A stretch of DNA of 64,000 nt from Streptomyces sp. Tu 3180 (GTDB lineage Bacteria; Actinomycetota; Actinomycetes; Streptomycetales; Streptomycetaceae). Where the stretch lies: the NCBI RefSeq assembly GCF_009852415.1, contig NZ_WOXS01000002.1, forward strand, positions 3,574,001 through 3,638,000, written 5' to 3'. Positions 10,841-19,447 of the stretch are shown here, piece after piece. The number at the start of each line of letters is the position of its first letter. Position 1 is the first letter of the stretch. The translations under genes were made by a program, and so were the position numbers. Below the pieces are notes generated by a model. It saw only the letters and a list, made by a program, of their open reading frames with translations. It ran no database searches and was not told the DNA's origin.

Positions 10841-11338
10841 ATGGAGGACGAGGTCGATCGGCTGGTCGCGGCGTGGCGCCGGGAGCGCCCGGACCTCGAC
10901 GTGGAACCGCTCGAGGTGCTCAGCCGGGTGAGCAGGCTGGCCCGGCACCTGGACCGGGCGCGTCGGCTCGCCTTCGCCGAACACGCTCTGGAGTCCTGGG
11001 AGTTCGACGTCCTGACCGCGCTGCGCCGCGCGGGCACCCCGTACCAGCTCTCGCCGGGGCAGCTCCTCACCCAGACCCTGGTCACGTCGGGCACGATGAC
11101 CAACCGCATCGACCGCCTCGCCAAGAAGGGGCTGGTGGAGCGGCTGCCCGACCCCAGCGACCGGCGCGGTGTCCTGGTCCGGCTCACGGACGAGGGCCGC
11201 GACCGCGCCGACCAGGCGCTGGCCGGGCTGCTGGCGCAGGAGCGGGCCATCCTCGCGGAGCTCTCCCACGCGCAGCGCAGTGAACTGGCCGCACTGCTAC
11301 GCCAGCTGACCGCCCCGTTCGACAACATCCCCGGCTGA
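10841..11338 (+). CDS. tamR: MarR-family regulator TamR
   Basis: A 165-residue MarR-type winged-helix protein. An N-terminal dimerisation helix is followed by the DNA-binding core SPGQLLTQTLVTSGTMTNRIDRLAKKGLVER and the wing DPSDRRGVLVRLTDEGR (about residues 70-125). The assignment as TamR rests on the divergent tam gene and the shared palindromic operator. Characterised Streptomyces TamR binds citrate and aconitates and relieves repression of tam and aconitase genes. ATG 10841 was chosen because the upstream in-frame extension runs through the operator. Its 3' end overlaps the convergent response-regulator gene by 42 bases. Confidence 0.85.
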   Translation: MEDEVDRLVAAWRRERPDLDVEPLEVLSRVSRLARHLDRARRLAFAEHALESWEFDVLTALRRAGTPYQLSPGQLLTQTLVTSGTMTNRIDRLAKKGLVERLPDPSDRRGVLVRLTDEGRDRADQALAGLLAQERAILAELSHAQRSELAALLRQLTAPFDNIPG

Positions 11339-12076
11339 CGGCCGGTCCAGGTCGACGGGTCCGACGCCCGCCCGGCGGGCGAGGGCCACGGCGGCGAGGG
11401 TGGAGTGCACCCCCAGTTTCCCGAGGACGTTCTGCATGTGCGTCCGCACGGTGTGCGGGGACAGGAACAGGCGCTCGGCGACCGCCTTGCGCCCCAGTCC
11501 CGCGACCATGCACCGCAGCACCTCCCGCTCCCTCGGGGTCAGGGACTCCACGAGCCGTTCGCTCTCGGTGCGGTGCCTGCGGGCGGCGGTCAGTTCGCGC
11601 AGGACTCCGGTGAGCAGGGCGGGCGGCAGGTGCGTCTCGTCGCGCAGCACCCCGCGGATGACGGTGAGCAGCCGGTTCAGCGAGCAGTCCTTGGCCACCC
11701 ATCCGGAGGCTCCCGCCTGGAGGGCGAGCGCGGCCCGGCGCGGGTCGTCCTTCTCGGCGAGGACGACGATCCGCACCTGCGGCTGCGCGGAGCGCACCCC
11801 CGTGACCAGCGTCATCCCGTCGACGAGCCCGTCCTCGTCGCCGCCTCGCACCGGCACGGCCGGCCGGCCGCCCGGCACCCTGCCGCCCAGATCGGCGTCG
11901 ACGAGCAGGACGTCGAACCGCCGCCCCTCGGCGGCCGCCCGCTCCAGACAGCGCAGCGCGGCCGGACCGCTGCCCGCCGCGGACACGTCGACGTCGGGCT
12001 CCGCGGCCAGCGCCGCGGCCAGCGACTCGGCGAAGATGCGATGGTCGTCGACGACCAGGACTCGGATGCGAACCAC
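11297..12076 (-). CDS. LuxR-family (NarL-type) response regulator
   Basis: A 259-residue two-component regulator. The receiver domain keeps the acidic pair VVDDH (residues 10-11), the phospho-acceptor Asp in VLLVDADL (residue 60) and the Lys in ASGWVAKD. An unusual Gly/Pro-rich insert (DADLGGRVPGGRPAVPVRGGDEDG) follows the phospho-acceptor. The C-terminal LuxR HTH begins at LTPREREVLRCMVAGLGRKAVAERLFLS. GTG 12076 was chosen because AAGGGGG precedes it and the receiver then starts normally. No sensor kinase gene is adjacent, so it is an orphan in this window. Its stop codon lies inside tamR on the other strand. Confidence 0.88.
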   Translation of the reverse strand: MVRIRVLVVDDHRIFAESLAAALAAEPDVDVSAAGSGPAALRCLERAAAEGRRFDVLLVDADLGGRVPGGRPAVPVRGGDEDGLVDGMTLVTGVRSAQPQVRIVVLAEKDDPRRAALALQAGASGWVAKDCSLNRLLTVIRGVLRDETHLPPALLTGVLRELTAARRHRTESERLVESLTPREREVLRCMVAGLGRKAVAERLFLSPHTVRTHMQNVLGKLGVHSTLAAVALARRAGVGPVDLDRPSAGDVVERGGQLA

Positions 12077-12367
12077 GAAACCCCCTTCCCCAAGCCCTTC
12101 ACAGAGCAGGGGACGTACCCCACCGGCGGAGGACGACACCGGCGCGGATACGACGCCGAGGTCCCTGTCACGGACTCACCTGGACGTGGGACGGGCCGCC
12201 GCGGCCGCGCGGCCGCCGCCGCGCGACAACCGCCACCCCACCCCGGACGCCGTACCCGACCGTCTCGCCCCCTGAACGGCGCCGACCCCCACCGGCGCTG
12301 TTCTTCAGGGTACGGGCGGGGGCCGGGAGCGGAAGGTTATTTGCAGAACTGGCGGCCTTGCGCGTTT

Positions 12368-12823
12368 ATGGTGAGCCGCATGTTTCGTCTTGAGACAGAA
12401 GTCGACAAGGCCCGACGTGATCTGCTCCGCAGGCGCCTGAGGGACACCAACACGGCGGCCTCCCCGGTGCTGCGCGCCCTGCGCGGAACGCCGGGCGAAC
12501 GCGAGTCGCCTTTGCACGTGTGGGCGTCGGACGCGAACGGCGAACTCGCGGGCGGTCTGGTCGGCCACACCTGGACGACCTGGCTGCACGTGACCTACCT
12601 CTGGGTCGACGCCCGCCACCGGGGAGCGGGCCTGGGCTCCCGGCTGCTGGCGGAGGCCGAGCGCGTCGCCCGCGCGGACCGCGGCTGCGCGGCCGCCCGC
12701 GTGGAGACCTGGGACTTCCAGGCGCCGGAGTTCTACCGGCGCCTGGGCTACGACGTGGTCTGCGTGATCCCCGACTACCCGCCGGGGATCACCGAGTACA
12801 CCCTGACCAAGCGACTGGCCTGA
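12368..12823 (+). CDS. GNAT-family N-acetyltransferase
   Basis: A 151-residue acetyl-CoA-dependent acetyltransferase. The acetyl-CoA pyrophosphate loop RGAGLGSRLL lies at about residue 88 and the C-terminal part has FYRRLGYDVV. The substrate is unknown. Alternative starts at 12371 (GTG) and 12380 (ATG) are possible, and none has a clear Shine-Dalgarno sequence. The 290-base gap to the left holds the upstream region of the response regulator; I see no gene in it. Convergent with galK. Confidence 0.85.
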   Translation: MVSRMFRLETEVDKARRDLLRRRLRDTNTAASPVLRALRGTPGERESPLHVWASDANGELAGGLVGHTWTTWLHVTYLWVDARHRGAGLGSRLLAEAERVARADRGCAAARVETWDFQAPEFYRRLGYDVVCVIPDYPPGITEYTLTKRLA

Positions 12824-12835
12824 GCCCAGGCCGCC

Positions 12836-14008
<1,173 letters not shown>

Positions 14009-14036
14009 GCCCTGACCCCTGACCCTTCGTTGCGTT

Positions 14037-14999
14037 CTACTTGGCGCGCTGCCGCGCGAACTCCCACGCGTCCGCGACGATCCCCGCGAGGTCCGTGCGC
14101 GACGGGTTCCAGCCCAGCTTCTCGCGGGCCGTGGCGGCCGACGCCACCAGCACCGCCGGGTCGCCGCTCCGGCGGGGGGCCACGACCTCGGGGATCGGGT
14201 GGCCGGTGACCCGGCGGACCGTCTCGACGACCTCGCGCACGGAGAAGCCGTTGCCGTTGCCGAGGTTGCAGATCAGGTGCTCGCCCGGCACGGCGGCCCG
14301 CAGCGCCAGCAGGTGGGCCTCGGCCAGGTCGGCGACGTGGATGTAGTCGCGCACGCAGGTGCCGTCCGGCGTCGGGTAGTCGTCGCCGTAGACCGAGATC
14401 GCCTCGCGCCGGCCCTGCGCGACCTGGAGGACGAGCGGGATGAGGTGGGACTCCGGGTCGTGGCGCTCGCCGTACCGCCCGTAGGCGCCGGCCACGTTGA
14501 AGTAGCGCAGGGAGACCGCGCCCAGCCCGTGCGCCGCCGCCTCACCGGTGATCATGTGGTCGACGGCGAGCTTGGAGGCCCCGTACGGGTTGGTGGGCCG
14601 GGTCGGTGCGGACTCCACGATCGGGACCTGCTCCGGCTCGCCGTACGTCGCCGCCGTGGAGGAGAACACCAGCCGGCGCACGCCCGCCTCGCGCATCGCG
14701 CCGAGCAGCGCCATGGTGCCGCCGACGTTGTTGTCCCAGTACTTCTCCGGCTTCACCACGGACTCGCCGACCTGCGAGGACGCGGCGAAGTGCAGGACGC
14801 CGTCGTACGAGGAGTCGAGCCATTTGGCGGCATCGCGGATGTCGCCCTCGATGAAGGAGGCGCCCGCGGGGACCCCTTCGCGGAAGCCGGTGGAGAGGTC
14901 GTCGAGCACGACGACCTCGTGACCGGCCTCCAGCAGATGCTGGGCGACGACCCCGCCGACATACCCCGCACCACCGGTGACCAGGTACTTCCCGCTCAT
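14037..14999 (-). CDS. galE: UDP-glucose 4-epimerase
   Basis: Interconverts UDP-galactose and UDP-glucose with bound NAD. The 320-residue extended SDR has the NAD motif TGGAGYVGG near the N-terminus and the catalytic YGASK (Tyr/Lys, about residues 146-150) after STAATYGEPEQVPI. Its ATG overlaps the galT stop (ATGA), so it is translationally coupled to galT. Confidence 0.96.
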   Translation of the reverse strand: MSGKYLVTGGAGYVGGVVAQHLLEAGHEVVVLDDLSTGFREGVPAGASFIEGDIRDAAKWLDSSYDGVLHFAASSQVGESVVKPEKYWDNNVGGTMALLGAMREAGVRRLVFSSTAATYGEPEQVPIVESAPTRPTNPYGASKLAVDHMITGEAAAHGLGAVSLRYFNVAGAYGRYGERHDPESHLIPLVLQVAQGRREAISVYGDDYPTPDGTCVRDYIHVADLAEAHLLALRAAVPGEHLICNLGNGNGFSVREVVETVRRVTGHPIPEVVAPRRSGDPAVLVASAATAREKLGWNPSRTDLAGIVADAWEFARQRAK

Positions 15000-16057
15000 G
15001 AACTCGCTACCTCCCGCAGTCGCTCGGCCGCGCGCTCCGGCGGCACGTCGTTGATGAACACGTTCATGCCGGACTCGGAGCCCGCGAGGAACTTCAGCTT
15101 GCCGGACGTGCGGCGGATGGTGAAAAGCTCCAGGTGGAGCGCGAAGTCGTCGCGCACGACGCCGTCGAAGTCCTCCAGCGAGCCGAACGGCGCCTGGTGC
15201 CAGGCCGCGATGTACGGCGTCGGAGGCTCACCCTCACCGAAGATCCGGTCGAAGCGCCTCAACAGTTCCAGATAGACCTGGGGGAACTCTGTGCGCGCCG
15301 CCTCGTCGAGCCCGAGCAGGTCGGGAACGCGGCGCTTCGGGTACAGGTGGACCTCGTACGGCCAGTGCGCCGCGTAGGGCACGAAGGCGGCCCAGTGTTC
15401 ACCCTCCAGGACGACCCGCTCCCCGGCGAGCTCCCGCTCCAGCACGGCGTCGAAGAGGTTCTCCCCGCCGGTCGCCTCCTTGTGCGCGGCCACTTGGCGC
15501 AGCATCAGGGCGGTGCGGGGGGTGGTGAAGGGGTAGGCGTAGATCTGCCCGTGCGGGTGCTGGAGGGTGACGCCGATCTCGGCGCCCCGGTTCTCGAAGC
15601 AGAACACCTGTTCGACGGAGGGCAGATGCGACAGTTCGGACGTCCGGTCCGTCCACGCCTCCAGGACCAGTCGTGCCTGCCGTTCGCCCAGACCGGCGAA
15701 GGAGGCGTCGTGGTCGGAGGTGAAGCAGACGACCTCGCACCGGCCCGAGTCCCCGGCCAGCGAGGGGAACCGGTTCTCGAAGACGACCACGTCGTACGAC
15801 GCGTCGGGGATCTCGCTCAGCCGTTCGCCCCGGGAGGGGCACAGGGGGCATTCGTCGGCCGGCGGGTGGTAGGTGCGGCCCTGGCGGTGCGAGGCGACGG
15901 CGACGCTGTCGCCGAGCAGCGGGTCACGGCGGATCTCGGACGTGGTGACGGTGGCGTCCAGCGGGCGGCGGTCGACCGCGTCGCGCACGATGTCGTCACT
16001 CAGGTCGTAGTAGATGAGCTCGCGACCGTCGGCCAGTCGGGTCGAGGTCTTCTTCAC
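14996..16057 (-). CDS. galT: Galactose-1-phosphate uridylyltransferase
   Basis: Transfers UMP from UDP-glucose to galactose-1-phosphate. The active-site motif HPHGQ lies at residues 167-171 and a zinc-site CPLC pair at 70-73. I place the start at GTG 16057, giving 353 residues beginning MKKTSTRL, because this matches my memory of the Streptomyces lividans GalT N-terminus and a GGAG lies 11 bases upstream. A GTG at 16084 would add nine residues (SGSNGASG-like, unconserved). First gene of the gal operon. Confidence 0.94.
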   Translation of the reverse strand: MKKTSTRLADGRELIYYDLSDDIVRDAVDRRPLDATVTTSEIRRDPLLGDSVAVASHRQGRTYHPPADECPLCPSRGERLSEIPDASYDVVVFENRFPSLAGDSGRCEVVCFTSDHDASFAGLGERQARLVLEAWTDRTSELSHLPSVEQVFCFENRGAEIGVTLQHPHGQIYAYPFTTPRTALMLRQVAAHKEATGGENLFDAVLERELAGERVVLEGEHWAAFVPYAAHWPYEVHLYPKRRVPDLLGLDEAARTEFPQVYLELLRRFDRIFGEGEPPTPYIAAWHQAPFGSLEDFDGVVRDDFALHLELFTIRRTSGKLKFLAGSESGMNVFINDVPPERAAERLREVASS

Positions 16058-16084
16058 GCCGGACGCTCCATTCGAGCCGCTCAC

Positions 16085-16261
16085 CGCGGCGCTTCACACA
16101 CGCTGCACACTCTTCCAACAGAACCCAACATACCAAAACACAACCCACCAGGACTACTGTCGCTCACCATCGAACAAAAAACATCACCAAGACTCTTCAA
16201 CCACTGAACGCGGAGGCGTAGGTTCCGCGAGGTATCGGTTCGCGCAACGAAGCGAGTACGC
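16085..16261. promoter_or_regulatory. Divergent gal operon / symporter control region
   Basis: This stretch between galT and the symporter is clearly AT-richer than its surroundings. For the symporter, TAGGTT (16219-16224) is a good -10 box with TTCAAC 17 bases upstream. For galT the leftward promoter is not obvious; a T-run and TTGAAG/TTGTTC candidates lie near 16160-16205. It occupies the place of the galactose-inducible galP1 promoter known upstream of Streptomyces galT. I cannot identify an operator with confidence. Confidence 0.5.
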
Positions 16262-17959
16262 ATGCACACCCCCACAGACCTCACACCCCCCACCCACCTG
16301 GCGGCCGAACTTCGGCTGCCGACCAACTGGCTCGACTACACGATCCTCGGGATCTACTTCGTCGTCGTCCTGGGCATCGGCTTCGCCGCCCGCCGCTCGG
16401 TGAAGACCAGCCTCGACTTCTTCCTCTCCGGCCGCTCCCTGCCCGCCTGGGTCACCGGTCTGGCCTTCATCGCCGCCAACCTGGGTGCCACCGAGATCCT
16501 GGGCATGGCCGCGAACAGCGCGCAGTACGGCGTCTACACCACGCACTGGTACTGGATCGGCGCCATCCCGGCCATGGTCTTCCTGGGCCTGGTGATGATG
16601 CCCTTCTACTACGGCAGCAAGGTCCGCTCGGTCCCCGAGTTCCTGCTCCTGCGCTTCGACAGGCCGGCCCACCTGCTCAGCTCGGTCCTCTTCGCCTGCG
16701 CCGCCATCCTGATCGCCGGCGTGAACCTCTACGCCCTCGCGATCGTGGTCGAGGCACTGCTGGGCTGGCCGCAGTGGGTGGCGATCGTCGTCGCCGGCTT
16801 CTTCGTCCTGGCCTACATCACCCTGGGCGGCCTGTCCTCGGCGATCTACAACGAGGTCCTGCAGTTCTTCGTCATCCTCGCCGCGCTCATCCCGATCACG
16901 GTGCTCGGCCTGAAGAGCGTCGGCGGCTGGGACGGCCTGTCCGACTCCCTCACCGAGTCGCGCGGCGCCGACTTCATGACGGCCTGGGGCGGCACCGGCA
17001 TCGGCAGCGACAACCCGCTCGGCGCCAACTGGCTGACCATCGTCCTCGGCCTCGGCTTCGTCCTGTCCTTCGGCTACTGGACGACCAACTTCGCCGAGGT
17101 GCAGCGCGCCCTGTCCGCGAGGAACCTCTCGGCGGCCCAGCGCACCCCGCTCATCGCCGCCTTCCCGAAGATCTTCATCGTGTTCCTGGTGATGATCCCG
17201 GGCCTGGTCGCGGCGGTGCTCGTGCCCGCCATCGGCACGCCCGACTCGGACCTGCAGTACAACGACGCGATCCCGTACCTGATGGAACAGCTCCTGCCCA
17301 ACGGTGTGCTGGGCATCGCCGTCACCGGTCTGCTGGCCGCGTTCATGGCGGGCATGGCGGCCAACGTCTCGTCCTTCAACACCGTCTTCACCACCGACAT
17401 CTGGGCGAAGTACGTGGTCAAGCACCGCGAGGACGAGTACTACGTCCGCTTCGGCCGCCTGATCACCGCGATCGGCGTCCTCGCCTCGATCGGCACGGCG
17501 TTCCTGGCCTCCTCGTTCTCCAACATCATGAGCTACCTCCAGACGCTGTTCTCCTTCTTCAACGTGCCGATGTTCGTGGTCTTCATCATCGGCATGTTCT
17601 GGAAGCGCGCGTCGATGAAGTCGGGCTTCTGGGGCCTGATCGCCGGCACCACCGCCGCGATGGTCAACTACTTCGTCATCTACAAGGAGGGCATCGTCGA
17701 CATCCCCTCCGACCAGGGCGCCAACTTCGTCTCCGCGATCGCGGGCTTCGTCGCCGGCGCCGTCGTCATGGTGGCGGTGTCCCTCTTCACCGCCCCCAAG
17801 CCGACCGAGGAACTCCAGGGCCTGGTCTACGGCACGCGCTCCCCCGGCATGGCCGAGCCGCCCGCGGAGGGCGACGACGCCTGGTACCGCAGGCCCGCGC
17901 TGCTCGGCTGGGGCGCGGTGATCCTGGCCGCCGTCTGCTACATCCCGTTCTCGTTCTGA
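16262..17959 (+). CDS. Sodium:solute symporter (SSS family), probably for galactose or a related sugar
   Basis: A 565-residue inner-membrane transporter with about 14 hydrophobic helices. The first segment LDYTILGIYFVVVLGIGFAA is followed by the family motif region SGRSLPAWVTGLAFIAANLGATEILGMAA. Further on is the SGLT-like stretch LAYITLGGLSSAIYNEVLQFFVI, and the C-terminus is cytoplasmic. Similarity to SGLT-type sugar symporters plus divergence from galT suggest galactose/sodium uptake; substrate assignment is an inference from context. No strong ribosome binding site precedes the ATG. A small membrane protein gene follows after 30 bases, probably in the same transcript. Confidence 0.88.
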   Translation: MHTPTDLTPPTHLAAELRLPTNWLDYTILGIYFVVVLGIGFAARRSVKTSLDFFLSGRSLPAWVTGLAFIAANLGATEILGMAANSAQYGVYTTHWYWIGAIPAMVFLGLVMMPFYYGSKVRSVPEFLLLRFDRPAHLLSSVLFACAAILIAGVNLYALAIVVEALLGWPQWVAIVVAGFFVLAYITLGGLSSAIYNEVLQFFVILAALIPITVLGLKSVGGWDGLSDSLTESRGADFMTAWGGTGIGSDNPLGANWLTIVLGLGFVLSFGYWTTNFAEVQRALSARNLSAAQRTPLIAAFPKIFIVFLVMIPGLVAAVLVPAIGTPDSDLQYNDAIPYLMEQLLPNGVLGIAVTGLLAAFMAGMAANVSSFNTVFTTDIWAKYVVKHREDEYYVRFGRLITAIGVLASIGTAFLASSFSNIMSYLQTLFSFFNVPMFVVFIIGMFWKRASMKSGFWGLIAGTTAAMVNYFVIYKEGIVDIPSDQGANFVSAIAGFVAGAVVMVAVSLFTAPKPTEELQGLVYGTRSPGMAEPPAEGDDAWYRRPALLGWGAVILAAVCYIPFSF

Positions 17960-17989
17960 CCCCGTTCCGACCGGGGAGTTGGAGAGACC

Positions 17990-18313
17990 ATGTCCGAGCA
18001 CTACTCCGAACGCGACCTCCAGCGGGAGATCACCGAGCTGGAGACCAAGTCCGCCACGGCGGCCCGCCTCTTCGACATCCGCCGCATCATCGGCGGCCTG
18101 TTCGTCGTGTACGGCGTCATCGTCACGATCGCGGGCTTCACCGCGTCCGACGCGGACATCGACAAGGCCGCGGGCGTCAACATCAACCTGTGGACCGGGC
18201 TGGGGATGCTGGTCCTCGGGCTGCTGTTCCTGCTGTGGCTGAAGCTGCGGCCGACGGCGCCGCCCCCGCCGCCCGTCCTGCCGGACGAGCGGGACGACGG
18301 CCGGGCCGGGTGA
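17990..18313 (+). CDS. Small two-helix membrane protein downstream of symporter
   Basis: A 107-residue protein with a charged N-terminal helix (SERDLQREITELETK), two membrane segments (about 35-55 and 67-87) and a proline-rich cytoplasmic-looking tail. GGAGAG precedes the ATG. Close spacing to the symporter suggests an accessory or unknown partner. I recognise no characterised family. A hairpin follows. Confidence 0.8.
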   Translation: MSEHYSERDLQREITELETKSATAARLFDIRRIIGGLFVVYGVIVTIAGFTASDADIDKAAGVNINLWTGLGMLVLGLLFLLWLKLRPTAPPPPPVLPDERDDGRAG

Positions 18314-18327
18314 CCGCGGGGCGCCGA

Positions 18328-18364
18328 CCGGTCACCCGCGGCCGGTGCGGGCCGGGGTGACCGG
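18328..18364 (+). terminator. Terminator after the symporter operon
   Basis: A perfect 10-bp stem (CCGGTCACCC 18328-18337 with 18355-18364) lies 15 bases after the stop codon. A GC-rich loop of 17 bases follows the first arm. Confidence 0.55.
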
Positions 18365-18498
18365 GGCGGGCGGCGCAGCCCGGCACCGACGGACTGCGCC
18401 CCCGCGCACCCCCGGGCTCTCCGAGCAGGGCGCGCCCCACCGGAGCGGCACCCGGGCCCGCACGGCCCGCCGCGGGCGCCCGCACCCCCACCGGCCGG

Positions 18499-19191
18499 TC
18501 AGTCCTCCGCCGACGCCGGTCCCCGCACCGGCCCCGCCCGGTCCAGCAGCCCCGTCCGCGCCGCCAGCGCCGCCGCCTCCAGCCGCGACCCCACGCCCAG
18601 TTTCATCAGCACCCGCTGCACGTGCGTCCGCGCCGTCGACGGGGCGATGCCCATGCCCGCGGCGATCAGACGGGTGTCCTCACCGTCGGCCACCCGCACC
18701 AGCACCTCCACCTCCCTCGGCGTCAGCATCTGCAGCAGCCGCTGCCCCTCGTCGTCCGGCTGCGCCGCCGGGTTCAGCAGCTCGCCGAACGCCCCCTGCA
18801 GCAACTGCGGCGCCACCGCCGCCTCCCCCGCCCGCGCCTTCATGATCGCCCGCTCGACGCCCTCGATGCGCTCGTCGTGCCGCACGTATCCCGACGCCCC
18901 CGCCGCGAACGCCGCCGCGATCCCGCGCGGGCTCGGCACCGGCCCCAGCACCAGCACCGCCACCTGCGGCCGCTCGCGCTTGATCTTCACCACCGGGTCG
19001 AAGATCCCCGGCTCCGCCGGCACCGCCGTGCCCAGCAGGCACACCTCCGGCGCCCGGCTGATCACCAGGTCCGCCGCCCCCGCCGCCGGCGCCGCCGCGG
19101 CCAGCACCCGGTGCCCCCGCAGCTTCAACGCCGAGGCCAACGCCTCCGCGAGCAATCGGTGGTCGTCGACCACCATCAGCCGCACTCCCAT
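18499..19191 (-). CDS. Atypical LuxR-family response regulator lacking the phospho-acceptor
   Basis: A 230-residue protein with a receiver-like N-terminal domain and a LuxR HTH (LTPREVEVLVRVADGEDTRLIAAGMGIAPSTARTHVQRV). The acidic pair VVDDH (residues 9-10) is kept. The residue that should be the phosphorylated Asp is Gly (CLLGTAV, residue 54), and the conserved Lys near the fifth strand is replaced in SGYVRHD. It therefore probably does not work by Asp phosphorylation, like other atypical response regulators that bind ligands or act constitutively. ATG 19191 was preferred to an upstream in-frame GTG because the receiver then begins normally. No kinase gene is adjacent. It lies downstream of the two propeller-protein genes, beyond a terminator. 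Confidence 0.85.
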   Translation of the reverse strand: MGVRLMVVDDHRLLAEALASALKLRGHRVLAAAAPAAGAADLVISRAPEVCLLGTAVPAEPGIFDPVVKIKRERPQVAVLVLGPVPSPRGIAAAFAAGASGYVRHDERIEGVERAIMKARAGEAAVAPQLLQGAFGELLNPAAQPDDEGQRLLQMLTPREVEVLVRVADGEDTRLIAAGMGIAPSTARTHVQRVLMKLGVGSRLEAAALAARTGLLDRAGPVRGPASAED

Positions 19192-19393
19192 CGGACAACC
19201 AACCCCCCAAACCGCGCGCACCCCCGTGCGCCGCCTCCCCGCCCGGACCCCCCGTGGGTCCCCGTGGACCTCCGTGGATGCCCCCGGAAGCTACACGCTT
19301 GTTCGACGTTCCGCTCCCCCTACCGGCGAGAATCGCCCCGGATCGCGGAAATTCCCGCATTCGACGGCATGAGCACATGATGAGCGATACGCG

Positions 19394-19427
19394 CACGGCT
19401 CCGTCCCCGAACAGGGACGGAGCCGTG
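19394..19427 (-). terminator. Terminator after the first propeller gene
   Basis: A perfect 14-bp stem (19394-19407 with 19414-19427) and a 6-base loop, 20 bases beyond the stop codon of the leftward gene. Confidence 0.85.
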
Positions 19428-19447
19428 AGAACGGACCGAAGCAGCGA

